NCBI GenBank assembly: GCA_027483125.1
Contig: JAIXVH010000435.1
Span: forward strand, 1-32,730
DNA from: Acetobacteraceae bacterium
GTDB taxonomy: Bacteria > Pseudomonadota > Alphaproteobacteria > Acetobacterales > Acetobacteraceae
Length of the DNA stretch: 32,730 nt
Reading direction: 5' to 3'
In this document: in pieces, positions 8,920-18,178 of the stretch
Layout: every line of letters begins with the position of its first letter
Position numbering within the stretch: the stretch's first letter is position 1
The notes under the pieces: model-generated
Told to the model about the DNA's origin: nothing
Database searches by the model: none
The model's input: only the letters and a program-made list of their open reading frames with translations
Made by a program: the position numbers and the translations under genes

Positions 8920-9726
8920 GTGGCGAGCGCCGTGGAAAACCCGGTGCCGCTGTGGTCCGAAAGGTCCATGCGTTTCTTCAACGTGGCCTTCACGCGCAGC
9001 TTCGCGAAATCCTTCGGCGCGCTGCGCATGCCGCATTGGGGGATGCAAACCGCCCCCGAGGGCCGCGCGATCGTGGTCTATGCCACGCATCCGGGCTGGT
9101 GGGACGCGGTGCTGTTCATGCTGCTGCTGCGGCATTTCCACCCCGGCCGCCCGGCCTTCCTGCCGATGGATGCCGAGGCCTTGCGCAAATACGCCTTCAT
9201 GAAGCGGCTCGGCGTGTTCCCGGTGGAACAGAATTCGCCGCGCGGCGCGGTGGCCTTCCTGCAGGTGGCGCGCATGGTGCTGGATGGCGATGCGAACATG
9301 CTCTGGATGAACGCGCCGGGCCGCTTCGCCGATATCCGCGAAAGGCCCGTGCCGATCGCAGCCGGCACGGTGCGCCTGCCGGAGATCGCGCCGCATGCGG
9401 TGTTCGTGCCGCTGGCCTTCGAATATGCGCAATGGACCGAAAAGCGTGGCGAGGCGCTGGCCGCCTTCGGCCCTCCCATCGAAGGGGCCGTGCTCGCCGC
9501 CATGGACCGCGAGGCGCGGCACGCCGCGCTGCGCGACGCACAGACCGCGGTGATGGACCGCCTGGCCGCCGATGCCATCACGCGGGATCCGGAACGCTTT
9601 CGTATCATCGTCTCGGGCGGCGCCGGCATGGGTGGATTTTATGGCGCATGGCAATACATGAAGGCGATCGCGCGGGGTGAACGGCATGTTCCACATCATG
9701 ACCCGCGCGCCGGACGGACGGGATAA
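8920..9726 (+). CDS. 1-acyl-sn-glycerol-3-phosphate acyltransferase-like protein (possible carotenoid-glycoside acyltransferase)
   Basis: 268 aa, GTG start; YATHPGWWDAVLFMLLLRHF fits H(X4)D of PlsC-type acyltransferases; later GRFADIRERPVPIAAG block. Confidence 0.75.
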   Translation: MASAVENPVPLWSERSMRFFNVAFTRSFAKSFGALRMPHWGMQTAPEGRAIVVYATHPGWWDAVLFMLLLRHFHPGRPAFLPMDAEALRKYAFMKRLGVFPVEQNSPRGAVAFLQVARMVLDGDANMLWMNAPGRFADIRERPVPIAAGTVRLPEIAPHAVFVPLAFEYAQWTEKRGEALAAFGPPIEGAVLAAMDREARHAALRDAQTAVMDRLAADAITRDPERFRIIVSGGAGMGGFYGAWQYMKAIARGERHVPHHDPRAGRTG

Positions 9727-9729
9727 AGA

Positions 9730-10827
9730 ATGGAATTCGCCCATATCGCGCTGGCCCTGGCGCTGCTGCCGATCATCTTCGGCATCATCAACCTGCGGAA
9801 CCTGCCGCGGCTGCGGAGCACAGCGCCCGCTGGCACGCTGGTCTCCATCCTGATCCCCGCGCGCAACGAAGCGGCGAATATCGGCGCCTGCCTGGATGCC
9901 GCACTGGCCTCCACCGGCGCGGATGTGGAGGTGCTGGTGATGGATGACGGCAGCACCGACCACACCGCGGCCATCGTGCAATCCTACGCCGCGCGCGACG
10001 CGCGTGTGCGCCTGCTCAGCGCGCCCGCCCTGCCCCCCGGCTGGACCGGCAAGGTGCATGCATGCGCGCGCCTGGCGGAAGCCGCGCGGGGGACTCACCT
10101 GCTGTTCATCGACGCGGATGTGCGCCTCGCACCGCACGCCGCCGGCGCCATGGCGGCTCATGCCGCGGCGAAGAATATCGCGATGATTTCGGGCGTGCCG
10201 CGCCAGGTGATCGGCACGCTGGGCGAGGCGCTGACCGTGCCGTTCATCAACTTCCTGCTGCTGTGCTACCTGCCATTCGGTGGCCGTGCGATCCAGCGCA
10301 AACCGAGCCTGGCCGCGGCTTGCGGCCAGCTGGTGATGGTGGAACGCCATGCCTATGACGCGATCGGCGGCCATGCCTCCATCAAGGGCGTGCTGCATGA
10401 TGGCGTGGCGCTGGCGCGCCTGTTCCGCACCCGCGGGCACGACACCGAGATCGTCGATGGCACGCCGCTCGCCACCTGCCGCATGTATGCGGGCTTTCGC
10501 CAGTCATGGGCGGGCTTCATCAAGAACGCGCATGAGGGCATGGCGACCCCCGTCGGCCTGCCGATCTGGACTGTGCTGCTGGCCGGCGCGCATGTCTGGC
10601 CGTGGTTCCTGCTGCCCGACCCGGAGGCGGCCTTCACCATCCTGCTGATGTTCGCGATGCGCGCCGCCGTCACCATCCGCACCCGCGAGCCTTGGTGGAC
10701 CGTGCCTTTGCACCCGCTGACAGTGCTGGTTGCGCTGGCGATTCAATGGACCGCGCTGATCCGTGTGGCGCTGGGTTTGAAGGCGGGCTGGAAAGGCCGC
10801 GCATATCCGTCCACAACAGGGGCATGA
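9730..10827 (+). CDS. Glycosyltransferase family 2 (CrtQ/HpnB-like)
   Basis: 365 aa; VSILIPARNEAANIGACLDAAL...VLVMDDGSTDHT...FIDADVRLAPHA, with C-terminal hydrophobic segments. Confidence 0.88.
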   Translation: MEFAHIALALALLPIIFGIINLRNLPRLRSTAPAGTLVSILIPARNEAANIGACLDAALASTGADVEVLVMDDGSTDHTAAIVQSYAARDARVRLLSAPALPPGWTGKVHACARLAEAARGTHLLFIDADVRLAPHAAGAMAAHAAAKNIAMISGVPRQVIGTLGEALTVPFINFLLLCYLPFGGRAIQRKPSLAAACGQLVMVERHAYDAIGGHASIKGVLHDGVALARLFRTRGHDTEIVDGTPLATCRMYAGFRQSWAGFIKNAHEGMATPVGLPIWTVLLAGAHVWPWFLLPDPEAAFTILLMFAMRAAVTIRTREPWWTVPLHPLTVLVALAIQWTALIRVALGLKAGWKGRAYPSTTGA

Positions 10828-12452
10828 ACCAGAGTTCACTCGCAGCCCCGGGCGCGCCCAACCGCGACCACGACACCGAGAATTTCCCCACGGCCAGCCT
10901 GATCCTGGCCAGGCCTTTGCGCGCCAAGGTCATGGCCTTCTATCGCTTCGTGCGGATGGCCGACGACATCGCCGACAGCGCCGAACTCGCTTCAGAGGAA
11001 AAGCTGCGGCGATTGGACGCGATGGGCGCCGGGTTGCTGGACCGTTCCACCGATTTTCCGGAAGCGGCGCGCATGCATCGCGAGGCCGTGGGCACCACCG
11101 AGGCCGAGTTGATGCTCGAGGCCTTCCGGCAGGATTCCGTGCAGTCGCGCTACGCGGATTGGGCAGCGCTGGAGCATTACTGCGCGCGCAGCGCCAACCC
11201 CGTGGGCCGCATGCTGCTGCGCCTGCATGGCAGCGATTCGCCTGAGGCCATCGCGGCCTCGGACGGGCTGTGCACGGCGTTGCAGGTGCTGAACCATCTG
11301 CAGGACCTGGTGCCGGATCGCGACAAGCTGGACCGCGTCTACATGCCGCAATCCTGGATGGAACTGGCAGGCGGCGAAGCTGCGTTCTTCCGCACCGACA
11401 ATCCCGACCGCCGCGCCATCCTGGATGCCGCGCTGGACCGTGTGGAGGAGGAGTTGGACCGCGCGCAGCAGCTGCCGCGGCTCGTCAAATCCTGGCGCCT
11501 GGCGTTGCAGTCGGCCATGACCATCGGCCTCGCACGCCGGCTGCTGGGCAAGCTGCGCGCGGCTGACCCGGTGCTGGGGCGTGTCGCGCTGGGCAAGGGC
11601 GATTTCGCGGCCGCGGCGCTGGCAGCGCCTCTGCTCGGCCCACATGACGCGCCGATCGTGGCCCGCCGCGTCGCGCGCGCCGGGTCATCCTTCGCGCGCG
11701 GGATGAAGGCGCTGCGTGGCGAACGGCGCCGCGCGCTCTGGGCCGTCTATGCCTTCTGCCGCGCGGTGGACGACATCGCCGATGGCGCCATGCCCGAAGC
11801 CGAGAAACGTCGCTTCCTGGCCGATTGGCGCCGCAAGCTGGACCACCCGGATTGCGTGCTGTCCCGCGAATTGGCGGTCGCCTGCACAGCCTTCGGCATC
11901 CCGCGCGCGGAATGCGAGGCGATGATCGCCGGCATGGAGACCGACAGCACCGATCATCTGCGCCTGGCCGATGAAGACGCGCTGCACCTGTACTGCCGCC
12001 AGGTGGCAGGCAGTGTGGGCGCCATGGCCGTGCGCATCTTCGGCGCGCCCGACGCCGAGGCATGGGGCCTGCGCCTGGGCCATACCTTCCAGCTCACCAA
12101 CATCCTGCGCGACGTGGATGAGGATGCGCTGCGCGAGCGCGTCTATATCCCGCGCTCCATGCTGGCCGCCGCCGGCATTCCCGAAGGCCCCGCACGCGAC
12201 ATTGTGGCGCACCCCGCCTTCGCGGGCATCTGCGCGCGGCTGGCGCGCGAGGCCGAGGCAGGCTTCGCCCGCGCCGAGGCCGAGTTGCCCGGCTACGACG
12301 CCACCGCACTGCTGCCCGCGCGCGTGATGATGTGGGGCTATCACCGGCTGTTCCAGCGGTTGATCGCGCGCGGCTGGGAAGGTGCGCGGCCGCGGCCGAA
12401 ACTCACCACCGGCGAGAAGCTGCGCATGGCGCGGATGGCGCTGGGATGGTGA
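10824..12452 (+). CDS. Bifunctional HpnC-HpnD fusion (presqualene diphosphate synthase plus hydroxysqualene synthase)
   Basis: 542 aa uninterrupted from ATG 10824, which overlaps the preceding stop. The HpnC half has ENFPTASLILARPLRAKVMAFYRFVRMADDIAD and NHLQDLVPDRDKLDRVYMP. The HpnD half has VARAGSSFARGMKALRGERRRALWAVYAFCRAVDDIADG and LTNILRDVDEDALRERVYIP. Confidence 0.9.
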   Translation: MNQSSLAAPGAPNRDHDTENFPTASLILARPLRAKVMAFYRFVRMADDIADSAELASEEKLRRLDAMGAGLLDRSTDFPEAARMHREAVGTTEAELMLEAFRQDSVQSRYADWAALEHYCARSANPVGRMLLRLHGSDSPEAIAASDGLCTALQVLNHLQDLVPDRDKLDRVYMPQSWMELAGGEAAFFRTDNPDRRAILDAALDRVEEELDRAQQLPRLVKSWRLALQSAMTIGLARRLLGKLRAADPVLGRVALGKGDFAAAALAAPLLGPHDAPIVARRVARAGSSFARGMKALRGERRRALWAVYAFCRAVDDIADGAMPEAEKRRFLADWRRKLDHPDCVLSRELAVACTAFGIPRAECEAMIAGMETDSTDHLRLADEDALHLYCRQVAGSVGAMAVRIFGAPDAEAWGLRLGHTFQLTNILRDVDEDALRERVYIPRSMLAAAGIPEGPARDIVAHPAFAGICARLAREAEAGFARAEAELPGYDATALLPARVMMWGYHRLFQRLIARGWEGARPRPKLTTGEKLRMARMALGW

Positions 12453-12484
12453 TCGTGTCGCGCAGTGTCGCCACCTTGCCGGAT

Positions 12485-12503
12485 CCGGCCGCACGGCGGC
12501 CGG
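12485..12503. other. All-G/C perfect hairpin (8-bp stem, 3-nt loop) in the hpnCD-hpnE gap
   Basis: CCGGCCGC-ACG-GCGGCCGG read directly; no T-tract follows. Confidence 0.55.
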
Positions 12504-12594
12504 CGCCGCCCATCAGGCTTCTCCGCCCGCGATGCCCTGCGCGCGGCGCAAGCCCGGCGCACGGAGCACGCACCCGGCGCCTGAGGGCGGCACA

Positions 12595-13902
12595 ATGACC
12601 GCGATTCACGTCATCGGCGGTGGCGTCGCGGGGCTGGCCGGCGCGCTGGCGCTGGCCCGCGCCGGCCGCCTGGTCGTGCTGCATGAGGCCGCCCCCATGG
12701 CCGGCGGCCGCGCCCGCGCGCTGGCCGATGGCACAGATAACGGCACGCATGCGCTGGTCGGCGCCAACACCGCGGCGCTGCGGTTCCTCGAACGCATCGG
12801 CGCGCGCGCGCATTGGGTCGAACCCGAACCCGATGGCCTGCCCGTGCTGGATTGCGCGGATGGTTCGGCGCGCCGCATCGCACTCTCGCCGCTGGCCTGG
12901 TGGCGCGCATCGCGCAGGCCTGTCGGTGCGTCGTTTTCGGCGCTGATGGCGATGGCGCGCATGGCCTCGCCCTGGCGCGATGAACCCGTCGCGCAGGCGA
13001 TGGCCGCACACCCGGATTTCCACCGCGGCTTCGTCGATCCTCTGGTCGTCGCCACGCTCAACACGCCCAGCACCGAGGCGAGTTCGGCGCGTCTGGGCCA
13101 GGTGCTGCGGCGCCTGGGCGGTCCGGGTGCGACACGCCTCTATGTCGCGGAACGCGGCCTGGGGCCGGATATGGTGGAGCCCGCGCTCGACGCGTTCCGC
13201 GCGGCGGGCGGCGAAATCCGCTTCAACTCACGCCTGCGCGGCATCGAGGTGGCCGACAACCGCGTCGAAGCCCTGATCCTGGATGCCCGCATCCATGCCG
13301 ACGCCGTGCTGCTGGCGGTACCGCCCTGGGAGGCAGCGCGCCTGCTGCCCGGCCTGCCGGTGCCCGAGGCGCATGCGCCCATCGTCAACCTGCATTTCGC
13401 CTGGGAAGGGCCAGGCCCGGCGCGATTCATCGGCATGCTGGGCGCCTTGTGCCAATGGGTGCTGGTGCGGCCCACGGGTGTGTCTGTCACCGTCTCCGCC
13501 GGCGATGCCGAAGCGGAGCAGAGCGTCGATGAACTGGCGCCGCGCGCCTGGGCGGAAATCCTGCGCGCCGTGGCCGCCTTCGGCATCCCTGGCGAATGGC
13601 CGATCGTGCCGCCGCGCTGCCGCGTGGTGAAGGAAAAGCGCGCGACACCCCGCCATACGCCCGGCGAGCCTATCGCGCCGCCGCGCATGCCGCTGCGCAA
13701 CCTCGCGCTGGCCGGCGACTACACCTGGCCCTGGCTGCCCGCGACCATCGACGCTGCGATCCGCAGCGGCGAGGCGGCCGCGCAGGCGTTGATGGGCGTG
13801 CCCCTGGGCAATACGCCCATCCCGCTCAAGCGCCGCTGGCGCATCGCACTGCCCGAACCGCGCGGCGTGCCCGCCAGCAACCGCGCGGCGCGCCAACCAT
13901 GA
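12595..13902 (+). CDS. hpnE: Hydroxysqualene dehydroxylase HpnE (FAD-dependent)
   Basis: 435 aa from ATG 12595; IHVIGGGVAGLAGALALARAGRLVVLHEAAPMAGGRARAL and VDPLVVATLNTPSTEASS. Sits directly after the HpnCD fusion. Confidence 0.87.
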   Translation: MTAIHVIGGGVAGLAGALALARAGRLVVLHEAAPMAGGRARALADGTDNGTHALVGANTAALRFLERIGARAHWVEPEPDGLPVLDCADGSARRIALSPLAWWRASRRPVGASFSALMAMARMASPWRDEPVAQAMAAHPDFHRGFVDPLVVATLNTPSTEASSARLGQVLRRLGGPGATRLYVAERGLGPDMVEPALDAFRAAGGEIRFNSRLRGIEVADNRVEALILDARIHADAVLLAVPPWEAARLLPGLPVPEAHAPIVNLHFAWEGPGPARFIGMLGALCQWVLVRPTGVSVTVSAGDAEAEQSVDELAPRAWAEILRAVAAFGIPGEWPIVPPRCRVVKEKRATPRHTPGEPIAPPRMPLRNLALAGDYTWPWLPATIDAAIRSGEAAAQALMGVPLGNTPIPLKRRWRIALPEPRGVPASNRAARQP

Positions 13903-15218
13903 CACCATCGGACGCCCTGGCCGCACTGCGTGTGCATGCGCCGCTCTCGATCGCCGAACGCCGCACAGCACTCGGCAAGCTGGTTGTGGCGCTGCGCGCG
14001 CGAGCGCCCGAAATGGTCGCCGCCGCCGCCGCCGATTACGGCCGCCGCTCCGAGATGGACACGCTGCTGGCCGACAACCTGATCGTGCAGGATGCGGCGA
14101 AGCATGCGCGCCGCTGGCTGGGCTGGTGGGCGCGCTGGCGCGTGCAGTCAGTGCCCTATCCCTTCTGGCCGGCACGCGCCTGGGTGGAGCCCATGCCCAA
14201 GGGCGTGGTCGGCATCATGGCGCCTTGGAACTACCCCTTCCAACTGGCATTGCTGCCTGCGGTCGATGCGCTGGCCGCGGGCAATCGCATCGTGGTCAAG
14301 CCCAGCGAGTTCACCCCGCGCTGCGCGGCATTGCTGGCCGAGATCCTGGCGACGCTGGGCGATGACGTCGCACGCGTTGTGCAGGGCGATGCGACAGTGG
14401 CCGCCGATTTCGCGGCCCAGCCATGGGACCACCTGGTGTTCACCGGCGGCACCGATACCGGCAGGCGCGTGGCCGCGGCCGCCGCGCCGAACCTCACGCC
14501 GCTGACGCTCGAACTGGGCGGCAAGTGCCATGCGATCGTGGCCCCTGGCGCCGATCTGGCGCGTGCGGCGAAGGACATCCTGGTCGCCAAGATGATCAAT
14601 GCCGGGCAGACCTGCGTGGCACCCGATACGGTGCTGCTGTTGGGCCACCCGGTGCAGGAATTCATCGCCGCCGCCCGCGCCGCGCGCCTGGGTCCTGGCG
14701 AGACCGAAGTGGTGAATGACGCGCAGCGCGAACGCCTGGTGCGCCTGACCGAGGGCGCCACGCTGACGGCACTGCCTGGCGGCATCGCGCTGGCCGAGGC
14801 GCCGGAAGGCCACCCGATGCACGCCTCGGAGATCTTCGGGCCGGTGCTGGCGCTGCGCGCCTGCACGAGCATGCAGGATGCGACGCGCATCGTGGCCATC
14901 GGCGACGCGCCGCTCGCCGTGTATCTGTTCGGCGCAACACGCGATGAGGAAGCGCTGGTCGCGGGCTTCACGCGCAGCGGCGCGATCGTGACCGAACGCG
15001 CGGTGGAATTCGCGGCCTTCCATGCCGTGCCTTTCGGTGGCGTGGGCGCATCCGGCTATGGGCGGCGCGGCGGTCGCGCGGGCTTCATGGAATTCTCGAA
15101 CCTGCGGCTGCGCGTGCGGCATGGGCGCTGGGCGATGTCGCGGATGTTCGACGCACCGCGGACGGAAAAGGCGCTGGCCATGGCGCGGCGGCTGGTGGGG
15201 ATCAAGCCCAAGGCTTGA
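13899..15218 (+). CDS. Aldehyde dehydrogenase (coniferyl-aldehyde-dehydrogenase-like; candidate carotenoid aldehyde dehydrogenase)
   Basis: 439 aa from ATG 13899 (ATGA overlap); PKGVVGIMAPWNYPFQL, LTLELGGKCHAIV, INAGQTCVAPD. Carotenoid role inferred from operon context. Confidence 0.88.
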   Translation: MTPSDALAALRVHAPLSIAERRTALGKLVVALRARAPEMVAAAAADYGRRSEMDTLLADNLIVQDAAKHARRWLGWWARWRVQSVPYPFWPARAWVEPMPKGVVGIMAPWNYPFQLALLPAVDALAAGNRIVVKPSEFTPRCAALLAEILATLGDDVARVVQGDATVAADFAAQPWDHLVFTGGTDTGRRVAAAAAPNLTPLTLELGGKCHAIVAPGADLARAAKDILVAKMINAGQTCVAPDTVLLLGHPVQEFIAAARAARLGPGETEVVNDAQRERLVRLTEGATLTALPGGIALAEAPEGHPMHASEIFGPVLALRACTSMQDATRIVAIGDAPLAVYLFGATRDEEALVAGFTRSGAIVTERAVEFAAFHAVPFGGVGASGYGRRGGRAGFMEFSNLRLRVRHGRWAMSRMFDAPRTEKALAMARRLVGIKPKA

Positions 15219-15237
15219 CCTGGGCGGTGTGGCAAAA

Positions 15238-15266
15238 CGGTCACGACATAGTCACGCGCAGGTCAT
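15238..15266 (+). promoter_or_regulatory. Three tandem xxGTCAY heptamers at exact 11-bp spacing (Pho-box-like)
   Basis: CGGTCAC (15238-15244), GACA, TAGTCAC (15249-15255), GCGC, AGGTCAT (15260-15266), upstream of the tctC-like gene. Confidence 0.5.
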
Positions 15267-15307
15267 TCTCCCGCTCTACCCCCCTCGGCTCCTCTTGGAG
15301 TCTCGCC

Positions 15308-16291
15308 ATGAATAGCCGCCTGTCCCGTCGTGCCACCTTGCTCGGCGCTGCTGCCCTTTGCCCGCTGGCGATGCCGGCCTTGGCGCAGGGGCGCTTCCCC
15401 GAGCGGCCGATCCGCATGATCGTGCCCTGGGCACCGGGTGGCTCTTCCGACAGCCAACTGCGCTCGCTGGCCGAACAGGCGGCGCGGCATCTCGGCCAGC
15501 CCGTTGTGGTCGAGAACCGCTCCGGCGCGGGCGGCACGCTGCATGCCAATCTGCTGGCGCGCGAAGCGCGGCCGGATGGTTACACGATCGGCCAGATGCA
15601 CCTGACCATGATCCGCCGCCCCTTCATGACGCGCGACGCGAACTGGGATGCGGCGACCGACTTCACCCACATCATCGGCCTCACCGGCTGGACCTTCGGC
15701 ATGGTGGTGCGCGCCGACAGCCCCTATCGCAGCCTGGCCGATCTGGTGGCCGCCGCGCGGCGCCAGCCTGGCTCGGTCACCTATGCGACCGCGGGCATCG
15801 GCACCACGCCGCATCTGACGATGGAGGATTGGGCCGGCCGCGAGCGCGTGGAACTGACCCATATCCCGTTCCGCGGCGGCGCCGAAGCGCTGCAGGGCGT
15901 GCTTTCGGGCGCGGTGCAGGTGATGGCCGAAAGTGCCGTCTGGGGGCAGCCGGTGCTGGCAGGCCAGATGCGCCTGTTGAATGTCTGGACCGAGAACCGC
16001 GTCGAGCGGTTCCCCAGCGTGCCGACACTGGCCGAGGCCTCTGGCCATGCGGATCTGGTGGTCACCAGCAATTACGGCCTGTCCGGCCCTCCGCGCATGG
16101 ATCCCGGCGTGGTGCGCGTGCTGCATGACGCCTTCCGCACCGCGCTGATGAGCGAAGAAAACACCCGCATGCGCGACCGCTTCGACATGCCGCTGGTCTA
16201 TCTGGACACCGATGGCTTCACCGATTTCGTGCGCCGCCGCGCGGCCTTCGAGCGGGAGTTGGTGGCCAGGCTCGGCATCCGCCTGGAGTAG
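15308..16291 (+). CDS. Bug/TctC family substrate-binding protein
   Basis: 327 aa from ATG 15308; Tat-like SRRATLLGAAALCPLAMPALA, then FPERPIRMIVPWAPGGSSDSQ and VENRSGAGGTLHANLLAREARPDGYTIG. Confidence 0.92.
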   Translation: MNSRLSRRATLLGAAALCPLAMPALAQGRFPERPIRMIVPWAPGGSSDSQLRSLAEQAARHLGQPVVVENRSGAGGTLHANLLAREARPDGYTIGQMHLTMIRRPFMTRDANWDAATDFTHIIGLTGWTFGMVVRADSPYRSLADLVAAARRQPGSVTYATAGIGTTPHLTMEDWAGRERVELTHIPFRGGAEALQGVLSGAVQVMAESAVWGQPVLAGQMRLLNVWTENRVERFPSVPTLAEASGHADLVVTSNYGLSGPPRMDPGVVRVLHDAFRTALMSEENTRMRDRFDMPLVYLDTDGFTDFVRRRAAFERELVARLGIRLE

Positions 16292-16323
16292 CGCCGAAGG
16301 TCAGCGCGCGATGGGTTGGCGCC

Positions 16324-18162
16324 TCAGCCGTAGAGCCGCCCGATGGCCTCTGCGTATTTCTGCTCGATGGCGCGGCGGCGCACCTTCATCGTGGCTGTCA
16401 CCTCGCCGTCGTCATGGTCGAGTTCCTTGTCCAGGATCTCGAAGCGCTTGATCTGCGCCACCTGCGCGAGGCCGGCATTCGCACGGTCCAGTTCGACCTC
16501 GATCAATGCACGCACGGCCGCATGCTGCGAAAGGCTCTTGTAGTTGGTGAAGGCGATGCCTTTGGCCTCCGCCCATTTGCCGACGATATCGACCTCGATC
16601 TGGATCAGCGCGGCCACGAATTTCCGTCGGTCGCCAAAGACGATCGCCTCCTTCACGAAGGGCGATATCTTCACCGCGTTCTCGATCTCCGTCGGCGAGA
16701 GGTTCTTGCCGCCGGCGGTGATCATGATGTCCTTCTTGCGGTCCACGATGCGGATCTGGCCCTGCACCATCTCACCCACATCGCCGGTGTGCAGCCAGCC
16801 ATCGATGATGGTCGCAGCCGTCGCCTCGGCGTTCTTGTAGTAGCCGGCGAAGACGGTACCGCCGCGGGCGAGGATCTCGCCATCCTCGGCCAGCCTGATC
16901 TCGGTGCCGCGCAGCGCGGTGCCGACCGTGCCGGAGATCGGGTTCTCATGCGACTGCCCCAGCACCCCGGCGGAGGTCTCGGTCATGCCATAGACCTCCA
17001 GCAGCGGCACGCCGAGGGTGCGGAAGAAGCGAATCACCTCGGGCGAGATCGGTGCCGCACCGGTGAAGGCGACGCGGCAGCGCGTCAGCCCGATGGCGTT
17101 CTTCAACGCACGGAAGACCAGCGCATCGGCCACCGCGAAGCGCGCGCGCTCGGCGCTGTTCCACTGCGCGCGGGGCTTCATCGCCAGGGGCGTGCAGGCG
17201 TCGATCGCCCATTTGTAGAGCAGCTTCTGCGCCGGACGCGCCTCGGCCATCTTCACGCGGATGCCCGAATACATCTTCTCCCAGATGCGCGGCACGCCGA
17301 GGAAGGTGGTCGGTGCCACCTCGCGAAGATCCTCCTGCACGGTGCGCAGGCTCTCGCCGAAATCCACGCGTGAGGCGGCGTAGAGCGGCGCGTAGAGCGT
17401 CGTGCTCTGCTCCGCGACATGGCAGAGCGGCAGGTAGGACAGCGTGGACCAACCGGTGCCCGGAAGGTAGCGCTCCAGCAGCCCCACGGCCGAGGCGCGC
17501 ATATTGCCGAAGGTCAGCATCGCGCCCTTCGGCTTCCCCGTGGAGCCCGAGGTGTAGATGATGACCGCAACATCCGAGAGGCTGTGGCCTTGCATCAGGC
17601 TGTCAGCCAGCTTGCCGTCGCGCGCATCCGCGGCGCGGCCCATGGCCTCGACCTCGTCGAAGGTGATGACCAGGCCCGGCTCGTAGCCTGCGATGCCGCG
17701 GGCTTCGAGCGCGATGATCTTGCTGATCTGCGGCAGATCGGCGCGCGCCTCGATCACCTTGTCGATCTGTTCCTGATCCTCGCAGACCACGACCGACACA
17801 TCGGCATGGTTCAGCACATAGGCGACCTCATTCGCCGGGCTTGTCGGATAGACGCCGACCGTGACCGCGCCGAGTACGCCCGCGCCCATCTGCGCCAGAA
17901 CCCACTCGATGCGGTTCTCCGAAATCACGCCCAGATACCCGCCGCGCGCCAAGCCGAGTTCGCGCAGGCCCAGCGCCACATGCCGCGCGCGCTGCCAGTA
18001 TTCGGCCCAACTGGTCGGACGCCAGATGCCGAAGCGCTTCTGGCGGATCGCGATCTCATCGGGGCGGATGCGCGCATGCTCGCGCAGCATCTCGACCAGC
18101 GTCAGTTGCGGCAACTCGGCGGCCTTCATTTCGGCCGGGGAGACGGTGGTCTGCACGCTCAT
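16324..18162 (-). CDS. AMP-dependent long-chain acyl-CoA synthetase (FAA1-type)
   Basis: 612 aa; VIIYTSGSTGKPKGAMLT, YGMTETSAG, GWLHTGDVGEM, IVDRKKDIMITAGGKNLSPTEIE. Confidence 0.93.
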   Translation of the reverse strand: MSVQTTVSPAEMKAAELPQLTLVEMLREHARIRPDEIAIRQKRFGIWRPTSWAEYWQRARHVALGLRELGLARGGYLGVISENRIEWVLAQMGAGVLGAVTVGVYPTSPANEVAYVLNHADVSVVVCEDQEQIDKVIEARADLPQISKIIALEARGIAGYEPGLVITFDEVEAMGRAADARDGKLADSLMQGHSLSDVAVIIYTSGSTGKPKGAMLTFGNMRASAVGLLERYLPGTGWSTLSYLPLCHVAEQSTTLYAPLYAASRVDFGESLRTVQEDLREVAPTTFLGVPRIWEKMYSGIRVKMAEARPAQKLLYKWAIDACTPLAMKPRAQWNSAERARFAVADALVFRALKNAIGLTRCRVAFTGAAPISPEVIRFFRTLGVPLLEVYGMTETSAGVLGQSHENPISGTVGTALRGTEIRLAEDGEILARGGTVFAGYYKNAEATAATIIDGWLHTGDVGEMVQGQIRIVDRKKDIMITAGGKNLSPTEIENAVKISPFVKEAIVFGDRRKFVAALIQIEVDIVGKWAEAKGIAFTNYKSLSQHAAVRALIEVELDRANAGLAQVAQIKRFEILDKELDHDDGEVTATMKVRRRAIEQKYAEAIGRLYG

Positions 18163-18178
18163 GATCGGCCTCTCCGGT

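Noticed and set aside
7218-9029. 603-aa minus-strand ORF
   Set aside because: Antisense shadow of the second desaturase/oxidase gene; no recognisable domain.
8893-10440. 515-aa minus-strand ORF
   Set aside because: Antisense to acyltransferase and GT2 genes; Arg/His/Gln-rich artefact.
16292-16323. Possible bidirectional terminator between convergent tctC and acyl-CoA synthetase genes
   Set aside because: Only a 5-bp GCGCC/GGCGC pairing and no T-tract.
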